Positions 32,313 to 40,088 of a stretch of 40,088 bases of DNA are shown one piece after another. The notes beneath the pieces were generated by a model. That model was given only the letters and a program-made list of their open reading frames with translations. It had not been told where the DNA came from and did not search any database. This DNA comes from Corallococcus sicarius (GTDB lineage Bacteria > Myxococcota > Myxococcia > Myxococcales > Myxococcaceae). The position numbers were made by a program, and so were the translations under genes. Within the stretch, counting starts at the first letter, position 1, and every line of letters begins with the position of its first letter. Location of the stretch: contig NZ_RAWG01000064.1 of the NCBI RefSeq assembly GCF_003611735.1, forward strand, positions 1 to 40,088. The letters run 5' to 3'.

Positions 32313-34220
32313 GTGCGTTCAGGATATTTGAAGAGCTTCTGGGGACCGGCGGCCTTGCTGGCTGTCGCAGGCAGCCTGGCGGGATGTGGTCCGGAGGACT
32401 CATCCCCCGTGAATCTACCTCCCGCGGAGATCGGGACGGCTCGATCCAGCCTGTACGAGGGGTCCGACCCGAAGCTGGTGTTCCGCTACCGCGCCTCCGG
32501 CACGGGCGCGAGTGACGGTGACATCACGGGCTCCGTGGGCGCCGCCGCGACGATTGCCCGAGGCGGCTCCGGCAATACCGAGTTCATGAGCTTCACGTAT
32601 CGCCCCTTCACCGCGGGCGCATACAAGGCCACTGCCACGGCCCCCGTGCAGTCCGCCACTGGCTTCACCATCATTGCTCATTTCAAGCCGGACACGGCTT
32701 CGCTGACGGGCCGGCGGACGATCTACTCGGACCAGGGGGGCGGGGGGATCGCGCTCGACATCGTGGATGGTCGCATGCAGGTGCAATGGCATGACGGCAC
32801 CGGGTATCAGTCCGTCACGGCCACCAATTATCCCATCAACACCAACTGGCACTACGTCGTCGCGGCGGTCACCATCAACAGCGGCACGCCGGCCAGCAGC
32901 CACGCGCGCATCTACGTCGATGGTCAGGAGCGCATCGACGTCTCCCCGATTCCGGGGGCCCAGACCGTGAAGAACAGCGGGCAGCCCGGCTGTGTCGCGG
33001 CCGAATGTGATGGCACCGGCAGCACCCGGGGACCGGTGGGGGAGTACTTCGTCGGCCGCATCGCGACCGCGGAGGTCCTCAACTATCCCCTGTGGTCGAG
33101 GAGCTATCTCTTCTCCCAGCTCAACGACGGAGGCTGGTACGCGGGGCTGCCCTCCTATTTCGACTACACGCCAGCGGTCCCGGATACTCGCACGGAGGTC
33201 AACCGCACGAAGTACCGGAGGATGGCGGATGCCATCAACGAGCCGCAGGGAGGCAACAACTTCCCGCAGTTCGATGACATGCGGACCAAGGTCACCCGGC
33301 GCATCTCAACCCCGTACCTGAATGACGGCTTCGTGTATCAAGGCGTGTCCGTTGGCACGACCACCACTCCGAACGACACGATGTACATGGTGGGGCACTA
33401 CGAGCCGGACCCGGACCTGGAGGAGGGGATGGTCATCGTCCCGGAGGTCGACATCACCGGCTGCGCCACCGGGACCTGCGCTCCCAAGGTCCGGAGGACC
33501 TACCGCCTCGTGAGCGCAACCGGAGCAGAGCTGTACGGCGTCCACCCGGGGAGCGTGGCCCGGGTGGGCAACATCCTGTATGTCAATTCACTCCGGAACG
33601 CGACCACGGGCATCGGAGGCCTGCTTCGCTTCGACCTCACGGCGCCTCGGACCACCTGGCACCCCGCGGACCCCGTGACAGGCCGTCCTGCCATCGAGGA
33701 TCTCAAGCTCGTCAGCAGCAACACCAGCCTCTGCGGGGGGGCCAGCATCTCCTACGACTCGATCGCCAACCGGATGTATTGCTTCACCAGCGGGGCCAGG
33801 CTCATCAACGGGTTCAACCTGAACGCGGATGGCTCGCTGCCGGACAGCACCCCGGAGGTGACCTGGACGATCCCCGCGGCACCGTACACCCAGGGCGGCT
33901 ATGACTATCAATTGCAGGGAGGCGCGGTCTATCACCCGGGCAATACAGCGGGGAATCCGTGCTTCGTGCTCCACTTCTCCGGAGGAGAGAGCAACCCGTC
34001 CGCGCTGAACAACTTCTGCCCGTCCACCTCCACGACCGTCGCCCCGAGCCTCGCCAACGCGCTCGCCACGAATGGCGAAGGGGTCGTGGTCACGACGGAC
34101 GGAATGGTCTGGGGCATCACCGAGGGAGCCTCCAAGAAGATGCAGAAGGTGGGCTCCTCCTCGATTGTGCTGGCGCCCTGGGTCTGGGGCATCCCGCGAT
34201 CCACGATGGGCATCCAGTAG
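32313..34220 (+). CDS. LamG-like (concanavalin-fold) lipoprotein
   Basis: 635 residues from GTG 32313, with GGGAG five bases upstream. The signal WGPAALLAVAGSLAGC has a clear lipobox LAGC. Residues about 50-255 follow a LamG/pentraxin-type jelly-roll: ATGFTIIAHFKPD, RRTIYSDQGGGGIALDIVDGRMQVQWHDG, NTNWHYVVAAVTI, HARIYVDGQ, and GPVGEYFVGRIATAEVLNYPLWS. The remaining 380 residues have beta-propeller-like strands (VARVGNILYVNSL, GASISYDSIANRMYCF, GEGVVVTTDGMVWGIT) but no family I can name. It is probably an outer-membrane or surface-anchored binding protein; the ligand is unknown. The upstream 191 bases hold an AT-rich stretch (about 32200-32255) suitable for a promoter. Confidence 0.85.
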   Translation: MRSGYLKSFWGPAALLAVAGSLAGCGPEDSSPVNLPPAEIGTARSSLYEGSDPKLVFRYRASGTGASDGDITGSVGAAATIARGGSGNTEFMSFTYRPFTAGAYKATATAPVQSATGFTIIAHFKPDTASLTGRRTIYSDQGGGGIALDIVDGRMQVQWHDGTGYQSVTATNYPINTNWHYVVAAVTINSGTPASSHARIYVDGQERIDVSPIPGAQTVKNSGQPGCVAAECDGTGSTRGPVGEYFVGRIATAEVLNYPLWSRSYLFSQLNDGGWYAGLPSYFDYTPAVPDTRTEVNRTKYRRMADAINEPQGGNNFPQFDDMRTKVTRRISTPYLNDGFVYQGVSVGTTTTPNDTMYMVGHYEPDPDLEEGMVIVPEVDITGCATGTCAPKVRRTYRLVSATGAELYGVHPGSVARVGNILYVNSLRNATTGIGGLLRFDLTAPRTTWHPADPVTGRPAIEDLKLVSSNTSLCGGASISYDSIANRMYCFTSGARLINGFNLNADGSLPDSTPEVTWTIPAAPYTQGGYDYQLQGGAVYHPGNTAGNPCFVLHFSGGESNPSALNNFCPSTSTTVAPSLANALATNGEGVVVTTDGMVWGITEGASKKMQKVGSSSIVLAPWVWGIPRSTMGIQ

Positions 34221-34235
34221 TCGGCCCTGCTGAAG

Positions 34236-34270
34236 CGCCCCGGCCGTCCGCGTCAGTGACGGCTGGGGCG
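34236..34270. terminator. Hairpin between convergent genes
   Basis: Arms CGCCCCGGCCGTC (34236-34248) and GACGGCTGGGGCG (34258-34270) pair over 13 bp, with one G-T wobble on the plus strand and a 9-base loop. It lies in the 62-base gap between the LamG-like lipoprotein and the GFA gene and could serve both, best for the plus-strand gene. Confidence 0.7.
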
Positions 34271-34282
34271 TCAACTGCGTCC

Positions 34283-34681
34283 TCAGTGCGGCTTGGGTGG
34301 AACCGTGTCGAACCGGGGCACCCCGTCCGCGACGTCGTAGTAATCGCCCTTGTCGGCCATGTAGATGTTGAGCGCCACGCGGGTGTGGGTGGGCGTGTCG
34401 AAGGCGCCCATCGCGATCCCGATCCAATCGCGCTGGAGCGGATCCCAGAACAGCGACGAACCGCAGACGGAGCAGAAGCCGCGACGCGCCTTCTCGGACG
34501 ACTGGAACCAGCCGATCTTGTCTTCGCCCGCGATTGTGACCGCTGAGCGCGGCACGTCGGTGGAGACGAAATAATGGCCCGAGTGCTTGCGGCACTTCGT
34601 GCAGTGGCAGGCGTCAGGGCCGTGCAACTCGCCCTCCACGGTGAAGCGGACTGCGCCGCACAGGCAGGAACCCCGATGCAT
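34283..34681 (-). CDS. GFA-family zinc protein (S-hydroxymethyl-glutathione-synthase-like)
   Basis: 132 residues; ATG 34681 has GAGG six bases upstream. The GFA/CENP-V fold is marked by its zinc ligands: Cys6 and Cys8 in GSCLCGAVRF, Cys25, Cys27 and Cys30 in ACHCTKCRKHSG, and Cys70 and Cys73 in GFCSVCGSSLFW. The sequence continues with a family-typical IGIAMGAFDTPTHTRVALNIYMADKGDYY. Founding members were linked to glutathione-formaldehyde adduct formation, but most homologues have no proven activity. It is cytoplasmic and stands alone. I see no functional link to its neighbours. Confidence 0.93.
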   Translation of the reverse strand: MHRGSCLCGAVRFTVEGELHGPDACHCTKCRKHSGHYFVSTDVPRSAVTIAGEDKIGWFQSSEKARRGFCSVCGSSLFWDPLQRDWIGIAMGAFDTPTHTRVALNIYMADKGDYYDVADGVPRFDTVPPKPH

Positions 34682-34943
34682 GGATGACCTCGTCCGAACG
34701 ATGGGTTGGGATACTTCTCATACTGCGGGCGCTACGGCGGCCCATGGAGTTCACTCGCGCAGGAATTGTGCACTTCCTTCCCTGTGTCGCGTTTTTCATT
34801 CCCCTCGTGTTTCGAAGGGACTCCCGGGACCACGGTGACTCCGCGTTAAGGACACGTTGCGGAGAGTGCGTGGTTGGCGCGAGCATGCGGTCCACTGCTC
34901 GCCCCCTGGCGGGCGGTCATCACCCTCAAGGAGTGTTGAGCAC

Positions 34944-36245
<1,302 letters not shown>

Positions 36246-36256
36246 TCCCAGAAGGA

Positions 36257-36294
36257 CCGGCGCGGGCGGTGGCGTCCGTCACCGCCCGCGCCGG
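36257..36294. terminator. Strong 15-bp inverted repeat after the protease gene
   Basis: Arms CCGGCGCGGGCGGTG (36257-36271) and CACCGCCCGCGCCGG (36280-36294) pair perfectly with an 8-base loop, starting 11 bases after the protease stop. It is in the gap between convergent genes, so it may also end the leftward lipoprotein transcript. Confidence 0.85.
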
Positions 36295-36353
36295 GCTCGA
36301 GTCCCTCGAGGGGCTGAAGCGCAGCGGCTGAACCCTTTCACACGACAACTGCC

Positions 36354-36539
36354 TTGACGCTCACCGCAGCCTTCCTCCTTCGCCATCGGACGGAAGAAGC
36401 CAGGTCCGTCTTGACGAAGGCAGCGCAAGGGCAAGATCTGGTTGCCTTTGCGGTCTCCGAGGCGTTGAAGTATTGGGCTGATGGCGCCTGGAACCTGAGT
36501 GATGCAGGCCGGGGTCAGCGAAACGCGTCAACGATGTAG
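36354..36539 (+). other. Possible gene fragment in the 36.3-36.5 kb gap
   Basis: A short frame from TTG 36354 encodes 61 residues. Its middle, RSVLTKAAQGQDLVAFAVSEALKYW, has the look of an amphipathic helix pair, vaguely HEAT-like. There is no ribosome site, and its end runs antisense into the neighbouring lipoprotein gene. Base composition is lower in GC than in the adjacent protease gene. It may be a remnant of a lost gene or chance. I would not annotate it as functional. Confidence 0.2.
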
Positions 36540-36997
36540 ATGCCTGCGCGAGAGAATTCGAGCACCGCGCTTCCCGGGCGAGGGCCCGGCCTCTTCAACA
36601 GCCCACCACGACCGAGTCTCGCGACGGCGCAGATAGGGAGCGGTTCTCCATCTGGGGGACGCGCTTCGTAGTACCGGATGACGACGTTCGGACCACCGGT
36701 CCAGATCTGGCCGTACAGGCGAGTCACGGGAGACAGGGGCCCAAGATCTTCGGTCAGGTAGCTTTCAACGGGACCATCATTGACGATGATGGATTGCTGG
36801 CTGGTCTGGTTGGCGTCGATTTCCGCAGTCGAACTGTCACCCGGTCGGAGCTGGAGGATCTTCATCACCTCCAGGGCCTTTTCCGAGCAGGCCTGGGGCC
36901 CAGGCCCGCCGTCCGGGCGAGTGGAAACGCTGGAGCCCGCACAGCCAAAGCTGAGGCATGAGATCGCGGCCAGGGACCGGAGGAGTGTGACGTTCAT
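36515..36997 (-). CDS. Small lipoprotein paired with the DUF2381 gene
   Basis: 160 residues from ATG 36997; ATG 37006 would add three residues (MLP). The N-terminus MNVTLLRSLAAISCLSFGCAGSS is a lipoprotein-type signal ending at Cys19. The mature part is of unknown fold: EKALEVMKILQLRPGDSSTAEID, VESYLTEDLGPLSPVTRLYGQIW, VVIRYYEARPP, SAVLEFSRAGIYIVDAFR. Small lipoproteins of this kind commonly accompany DUF2381 proteins in Myxococcaceae, often beside Ser/Thr kinases, though none is in this window. It follows the DUF2381 gene by 80 bases on the same strand and probably shares its transcript. The function is unknown. Confidence 0.75.
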   Translation of the reverse strand: MNVTLLRSLAAISCLSFGCAGSSVSTRPDGGPGPQACSEKALEVMKILQLRPGDSSTAEIDANQTSQQSIIVNDGPVESYLTEDLGPLSPVTRLYGQIWTGGPNVVIRYYEARPPDGEPLPICAVARLGRGGLLKRPGPRPGSAVLEFSRAGIYIVDAFR

Positions 36998-37077
36998 CGG
37001 GAGCATGGAGGGCGCTCTTACTGCCCGGGCCCCTGTTCGCCAAGCTGCACGCGGATGCATTCTGTTCGCCCTGCGTG

Positions 37078-38034
37078 TCACCGGCGCTCCTGGGGCATGA
37101 GTTCGACATAGGCCTGCCGGAGCCCTCCATCCCTGAAGATTTCCACGACCAGCCTGTCGCCGTCCCTGTTCGAGTCGAACGAGGCCAGGTCCGTGACCAT
37201 CGCGATGCGCCCGGTGGACCCCGGCGCGATGGCGGACGGGGTCATGCGCAGCGCGAAGGGCCGCGACTCCCGCGTGGTCCAGGTACTGAGCCGCGCGGCC
37301 TGAAGCGTCCAAGGCCGCACCGGATCCTTGTTCTTCATCGTGAACACAACTGCAACCTTCCTCTGCGCCACCTTTCCCTTGGGGACGAGGACTGAGACTG
37401 CAATCTCGATTTCGTTCTCGATCTGGAGCCACTTCTGGGCTTCCTTGAACGGCGTCATCGCGATCTCATTTTGGGCCAGGAGCGCGGCGAGGGCATGCTC
37501 GACCGAGGTTTCCTCTTCACGCTTTTGATGGTTCTCCGCCCTGAGTGTCCTGACCTCCTTGCGCTTCTCCGCAAGCGCCTGTCGAACCGCGTCCGGAGCT
37601 TCCGGGTCGGGGTAGACGTCAACCTGACTGTCCACCTGGGGCTTCGCGGAGGTGACGGTGAATGGAATCTCCGTACCGTCCAGGAGCGTCACCAGCAGGA
37701 TGAAACGATCTTCGGGTGCAAGATCCCGAAGCGGGACGACGACCACGGATCGTCCACCCACAAGAAGGGGCTCGAACCGGCCTTCCCAGCCCAGGAGCTT
37801 TGTCCGGGTCGGGTCGGAAGCAGTTGGAAAGCGCAGCGTGGTCGCTACGCCTCCGGCAACGTAGAGCTCCGTCGCTTCTTCCTTCGGGTTCTTCGAGAGG
37901 TAGACGCTTTTCGGCCTCGGCGACTCGGAGAGGCTCGACGGGCAGGGCGGCTCTTGAGCTTCAGCGCTCACGGACATCAAAAGCAGGGCGAAGAGCGCTG
38001 CCTTTTGAAGTCGGTCGGCTACGGAGGTAGTCAT
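37078..38034 (-). CDS. DUF2381-family protein (Myxococcus paralogous family)
   Basis: 318 residues from ATG 38034. The signal peptide DRLQKAALFALLLMSVSAEAQ ends near residue 27. The body follows the lineage-specific DUF2381 family: VYLSKNPKEEATELYVAGGVATTLRF, then a central predicted coiled coil (VRQALAEKRKEVRTLRAENHQKREEETSVEHALAALLAQ), then EIEIAVSVLVPKGKVAQRKVAVVFTMKN and a C-terminal VTDLASFDSNRDGDRLVVEIFRDGG. The protein should be periplasmic or surface-exposed. The family is expanded in Myxococcaceae, with no known biochemical role. GC content is a little lower than in flanking genes. It is probably co-transcribed with the lipoprotein downstream. Confidence 0.88.
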   Translation of the reverse strand: MTTSVADRLQKAALFALLLMSVSAEAQEPPCPSSLSESPRPKSVYLSKNPKEEATELYVAGGVATTLRFPTASDPTRTKLLGWEGRFEPLLVGGRSVVVVPLRDLAPEDRFILLVTLLDGTEIPFTVTSAKPQVDSQVDVYPDPEAPDAVRQALAEKRKEVRTLRAENHQKREEETSVEHALAALLAQNEIAMTPFKEAQKWLQIENEIEIAVSVLVPKGKVAQRKVAVVFTMKNKDPVRPWTLQAARLSTWTTRESRPFALRMTPSAIAPGSTGRIAMVTDLASFDSNRDGDRLVVEIFRDGGLRQAYVELMPQERR

Positions 38035-38109
38035 GGGGTTTGACTACCTACCACGTAGAGCTTCTGAAGGCCTCCCCCAGCCCTTCGCCTGCGTCCATCC
38101 GCCCCAGCA

Positions 38110-38140
38110 CCCGGTCCGCCGTGTGCTGCGGCGGACCGGG
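38110..38140. terminator. Hairpin between the lipoprotein and DUF2381 genes
   Basis: Arms CCCGGTCCGCCG (38110-38121) and CGGCGGACCGGG (38129-38140) pair perfectly over a 7-base loop. It lies downstream of the minus-strand lipoprotein (stop at 38201) and upstream of the DUF2381 start (38034), so it probably ends the former. Confidence 0.75.
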
Positions 38141-38200
38141 GTGAAGTGGCATGGCGCAAGAGTTCGTGCCCGACGTCCTCTGGCTCCCCGTTGGCGGGCG

Positions 38201-38638
38201 TCAGCGCCTGACGCAGGTCAGCCTGTCCACGCTCTGTGCCCACTGGGCCGTCGGGAGCGCGGTGCACCGCCTGGATCCGTTGAAGTGGAGGGCATTCCTG
38301 AACGGAGGGCCCACGGTTCCGCCGGTCAAGCTCGGATCGTTCTCGCCCAGGACACCGTCCTTGCAGAACAACACCAGATCCAGCCCGCCGTTCGGGAAGT
38401 CATTGCAGTCGGAGGGACACGACACCGGGTAGAGCGTCCTGCTCGTCCCGCTGGCGATGGCGGACCCATCACCGAACACACAGCCATCCCCGACCAGCGC
38501 CGTCGGGGCGGACTGCATCGGCGAAGCGCCCACCGAAGCCGTTTCCCCCGGGACCTCACCGCCACAGCCAGACAACGCCACGGCACCCGCCATGACCCCG
38601 CCCATCCACGCATGCTTCAAGAACGCCTTGAGAGACAA
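38201..38638 (-). CDS. Short lipoprotein of unknown function, TTG start
   Basis: 145 residues if begun at TTG 38638, which has CGGAGC six bases upstream. This start gives a proper signal (basic LSLKAFLKHAW, hydrophobic MGGVMAGAVALSGC, lipobox LSGC). The only ATG near (38605) would leave a signal without its basic region. The mature part has several cysteines (DGCVFGDG, SCPSDCNDFPNGGLDLVLFCKDG, RRCTALP, LTCVRR) and no family I recognise. The frame continues open far upstream, but there it is antisense to the M28 peptidase gene. It is flanked by hairpins on both sides, so it is likely a single-gene transcript. Confidence 0.7.
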   Translation of the reverse strand: MSLKAFLKHAWMGGVMAGAVALSGCGGEVPGETASVGASPMQSAPTALVGDGCVFGDGSAIASGTSRTLYPVSCPSDCNDFPNGGLDLVLFCKDGVLGENDPSLTGGTVGPPFRNALHFNGSRRCTALPTAQWAQSVDRLTCVRR

Positions 38639-38720
38639 GTCGATGCTCCGTTCGTAGGGATGACCGCTGGACTGGCCGCGCAGTGGCGACCGTGAAGCAG
38701 CCTGCCCGGCCCGTCTGACA

Positions 38721-38749
38721 CGCCCCGCGGAGCACTTCAGCGCGGGGCG
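38721..38749 (-). terminator. Hairpin with the M28 stop codon in its loop
   Basis: Arms CGCCCCGCG (38721-38729) and CGCGGGGCG (38741-38749) pair perfectly. The 11-base loop (38730-38740) contains the peptidase stop codon (38737-38739). It probably ends transcription right at the end of translation. Confidence 0.6.
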
Positions 38750-40088
38750 GGCGTGGGCCTGGCCTCGAGGGGGTGTCCCCGGGTGCCGGCGGTCCACTCC
38801 TGCCAGACGTTGAAGGATTGCATCTGCTCGCCCAGGTCGGTGTCCCGCACGAGCGCCTCCACCTCGGCGCGGCTCTGGCGGGGCAGCTTCTCGTCCATGG
38901 TGGCGAAGCCCCACGCGAGCGCGCCCACCACGGCGGCGTTGGCGCGCAGCGTGCGCGCGTCGCACTGTTCGAACTCGTCCGAGCGCGCGTGGTAGTTGGG
39001 CCCGTACGTGGCCGGTTCCTGATTGGCGATGAGGTTGGCCACGCCGTGCATCATGAAGTCGAAGTTGTCCGTGCCCACCACCGGCACGTCCACCTGCGTG
39101 AAGGGTCCCAGGCCCGTCACCGGCTTCAGGGCCCGGTCCACCAGCGGCACCAGCGCGGGCCGGCCGTTGGTGTAGAAGCCGGTGATGCGTCCGCAGCCGA
39201 TGTCCACCGACAGCGCCAGGGTGTGCCGGTCCAGCTCCGCCGCGTGCGTGCGCGTGTAGCCGGCCGAGCCGTACATGCCCTGCTCCTCGCCGTTCCACAG
39301 CGCGAAGCGCAGGGTGCGCGCGGGCTTCAGCCCCAGGCGCTGCATCTGCCGCGCGAGGTCGATGAGCATCGCGACGTTGGCGCCGTTGTCCAGCGCGCCG
39401 CCGCCCAGGTCCCAGCTGTCCAGGTGGGCGCCCAGCACGACGACCTCGTCCGGATGCGTGGTGCCGCGCAGCTCGCCGATGACGTTGCGCGACGTGTACG
39501 GGCCACCCGTGCTCAGGTCCAGCGCCGCGGTGAGGTTCAGGGCCGTGCCGGCGCGCAGCAGCCGCAGCGCGCGCTTCGCGCCGTCGCGCTCCATCACCAT
39601 CATGGGGCGGGTGTTCCTGGGGCCCACCGAGACGCTGTGCCGGTAGAGCTGGTTGCCCGGCCGGCTGCCCATGTAGACGACGCCCGCCACGCCCGCGGTG
39701 AACGCGCGGGACTCGATGAGCGCGGCCTCGTTGTACTCGCGGAACAGTCCGTCGACGTCCTTGAGTTCGTCCGTCTCCACCAGCAGGAAGGCGCCCCGGG
39801 CCTTCGCACCCACCCGCTTGAAGTCCGCCTCGGTGCCGCGACCCACCTCCAGCAGCGGCGCGGTGAGGCCGCCCCTGGGCGTGGCGGTGGAGAAGGGCAT
39901 CGCGGCCACGCGCGGAGCGAAGCGCACGCCCTGGCCCTGCAGGGAGGCCGTGGCGCCGCGCTCCAGCCACAGCGCCGGCATGGGGAAGGGCTCCGCGCGT
40001 GCCGTCACGCCCGCGGCGCGGAAGCGCTCCAACGCCCATTCCACGGCGCGGGTGTTGGCTTCGGAGCCCGTGGCCCTCCCGCCCACCT
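38737..40088 (-). CDS. M28-family metallopeptidase, 5' end missing
   Basis: At least 449 residues; the frame is still open at the right edge, and the GTG at 40086 is unlikely to be the true start, since the protein begins mid-domain (VGGRATGSEANTRAVEWALERFRAAGV). A PA-like insert (GAFLLVETDE to GVAGVVYMGSR) precedes the peptidase core. Zinc and catalytic residues are present: His and Asp in GAHLDSWDLGGGALDNGAN, the Glu-Glu pair in WNGEEQGMYGS, Asp in LSVDIG, and His in NYHARSDEFE. Such enzymes are exported aminopeptidases or carboxypeptidases with two zinc ions. The signal peptide lies outside the window. A hairpin overlaps its stop codon. Confidence 0.92.
   Translation of the reverse strand, partial: VGGRATGSEANTRAVEWALERFRAAGVTARAEPFPMPALWLERGATASLQGQGVRFAPRVAAMPFSTATPRGGLTAPLLEVGRGTEADFKRVGAKARGAFLLVETDELKDVDGLFREYNEAALIESRAFTAGVAGVVYMGSRPGNQLYRHSVSVGPRNTRPMMVMERDGAKRALRLLRAGTALNLTAALDLSTGGPYTSRNVIGELRGTTHPDEVVVLGAHLDSWDLGGGALDNGANVAMLIDLARQMQRLGLKPARTLRFALWNGEEQGMYGSAGYTRTHAAELDRHTLALSVDIGCGRITGFYTNGRPALVPLVDRALKPVTGLGPFTQVDVPVVGTDNFDFMMHGVANLIANQEPATYGPNYHARSDEFEQCDARTLRANAAVVGALAWGFATMDEKLPRQSRAEVEALVRDTDLGEQMQSFNVWQEWTAGTRGHPLEARPTPAPR

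Noticed and set aside
38639-40039. Upstream extension of the TTG lipoprotein frame to 612 codons
   Set aside because: It is antisense to the M28 peptidase gene and lacks motifs. The lipoprotein signal marks the true start.

Overview
The window is GC-rich DNA, by composition and gene content most likely from a myxobacterium of the Myxococcaceae (Corallococcus, Myxococcus or a relative). Supporting signs are a DUF2381-type protein paired with a small lipoprotein, an ADYC-motif protein, many lipoproteins, a Spo0M homologue and several secondary-metabolite loci. The first 20 bases match a Nextera transposon mosaic end with one extra base. The left edge is therefore probably a raw contig end with uncut adapter, and the first gene is broken there. 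No tRNA, rRNA, CRISPR array or insertion sequence was seen.

Left part (1-9.7 kb). A truncated caspase-fold (C25/gingipain-like) protein runs leftward. Divergent from it is a two-gene class II lanthipeptide locus: a 65-residue precursor with an NPAG leader motif and an unusual Cys-rich tail, followed by a complete LanM synthetase. No LanT exporter is present. Next, all on the minus strand, come a DEAD-box RNA helicase with a DbpA-type tail, a Spo0M-like protein and a Notum/pectin-acetylesterase-like lipoprotein. A Gfo/Idh/MocA oxidoreductase diverges from the last of these.

Centre (9.9-26.9 kb): the main biosynthetic locus. Twelve tightly packed plus-strand genes (9919-19861) look like one operon. 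In order they encode a CitE/malyl-CoA-lyase-like lyase, an alpha-oxoamine synthase, a MaoC hydratase, a quinone-oxidoreductase/enoyl-reductase-like enzyme, a YbaK-type aminoacyl-tRNA deacylase, an acyl carrier protein, a class III aminotransferase, a hotdog thioesterase, a FabZ-like dehydratase, a ketosynthase with an intact catalytic set, a half-length ketosynthase-like protein without the active Cys, and an acyl-AMP-ligase-like protein. Nine bases beyond its end, and convergent with it, lies a 2352-residue NRPS. Its order is degenerate C, then A-PCP-C-A-PCP-C, with twin A domains sharing one specificity pocket and no thioesterase. I infer that the operon builds an unusual, probably amino-bearing, acyl unit that the NRPS uses. 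I do not recognise this gene combination as a described pathway.

Right part (27-40 kb). Mostly exported and lipid-anchored proteins: a TPR-CHAT caspase-like protein with eight 42-residue repeats, an ADYC protein, a small Cys-rich secreted protein, a LamG-like lipoprotein, a GFA-family zinc protein, a trypsin-like protease with a PPC-like tail, a DUF2381 protein with its lipoprotein, a TTG-initiated lipoprotein, and an M28 metallopeptidase cut by the right edge. Strong GC-rich inverted repeats mark several gene ends here.
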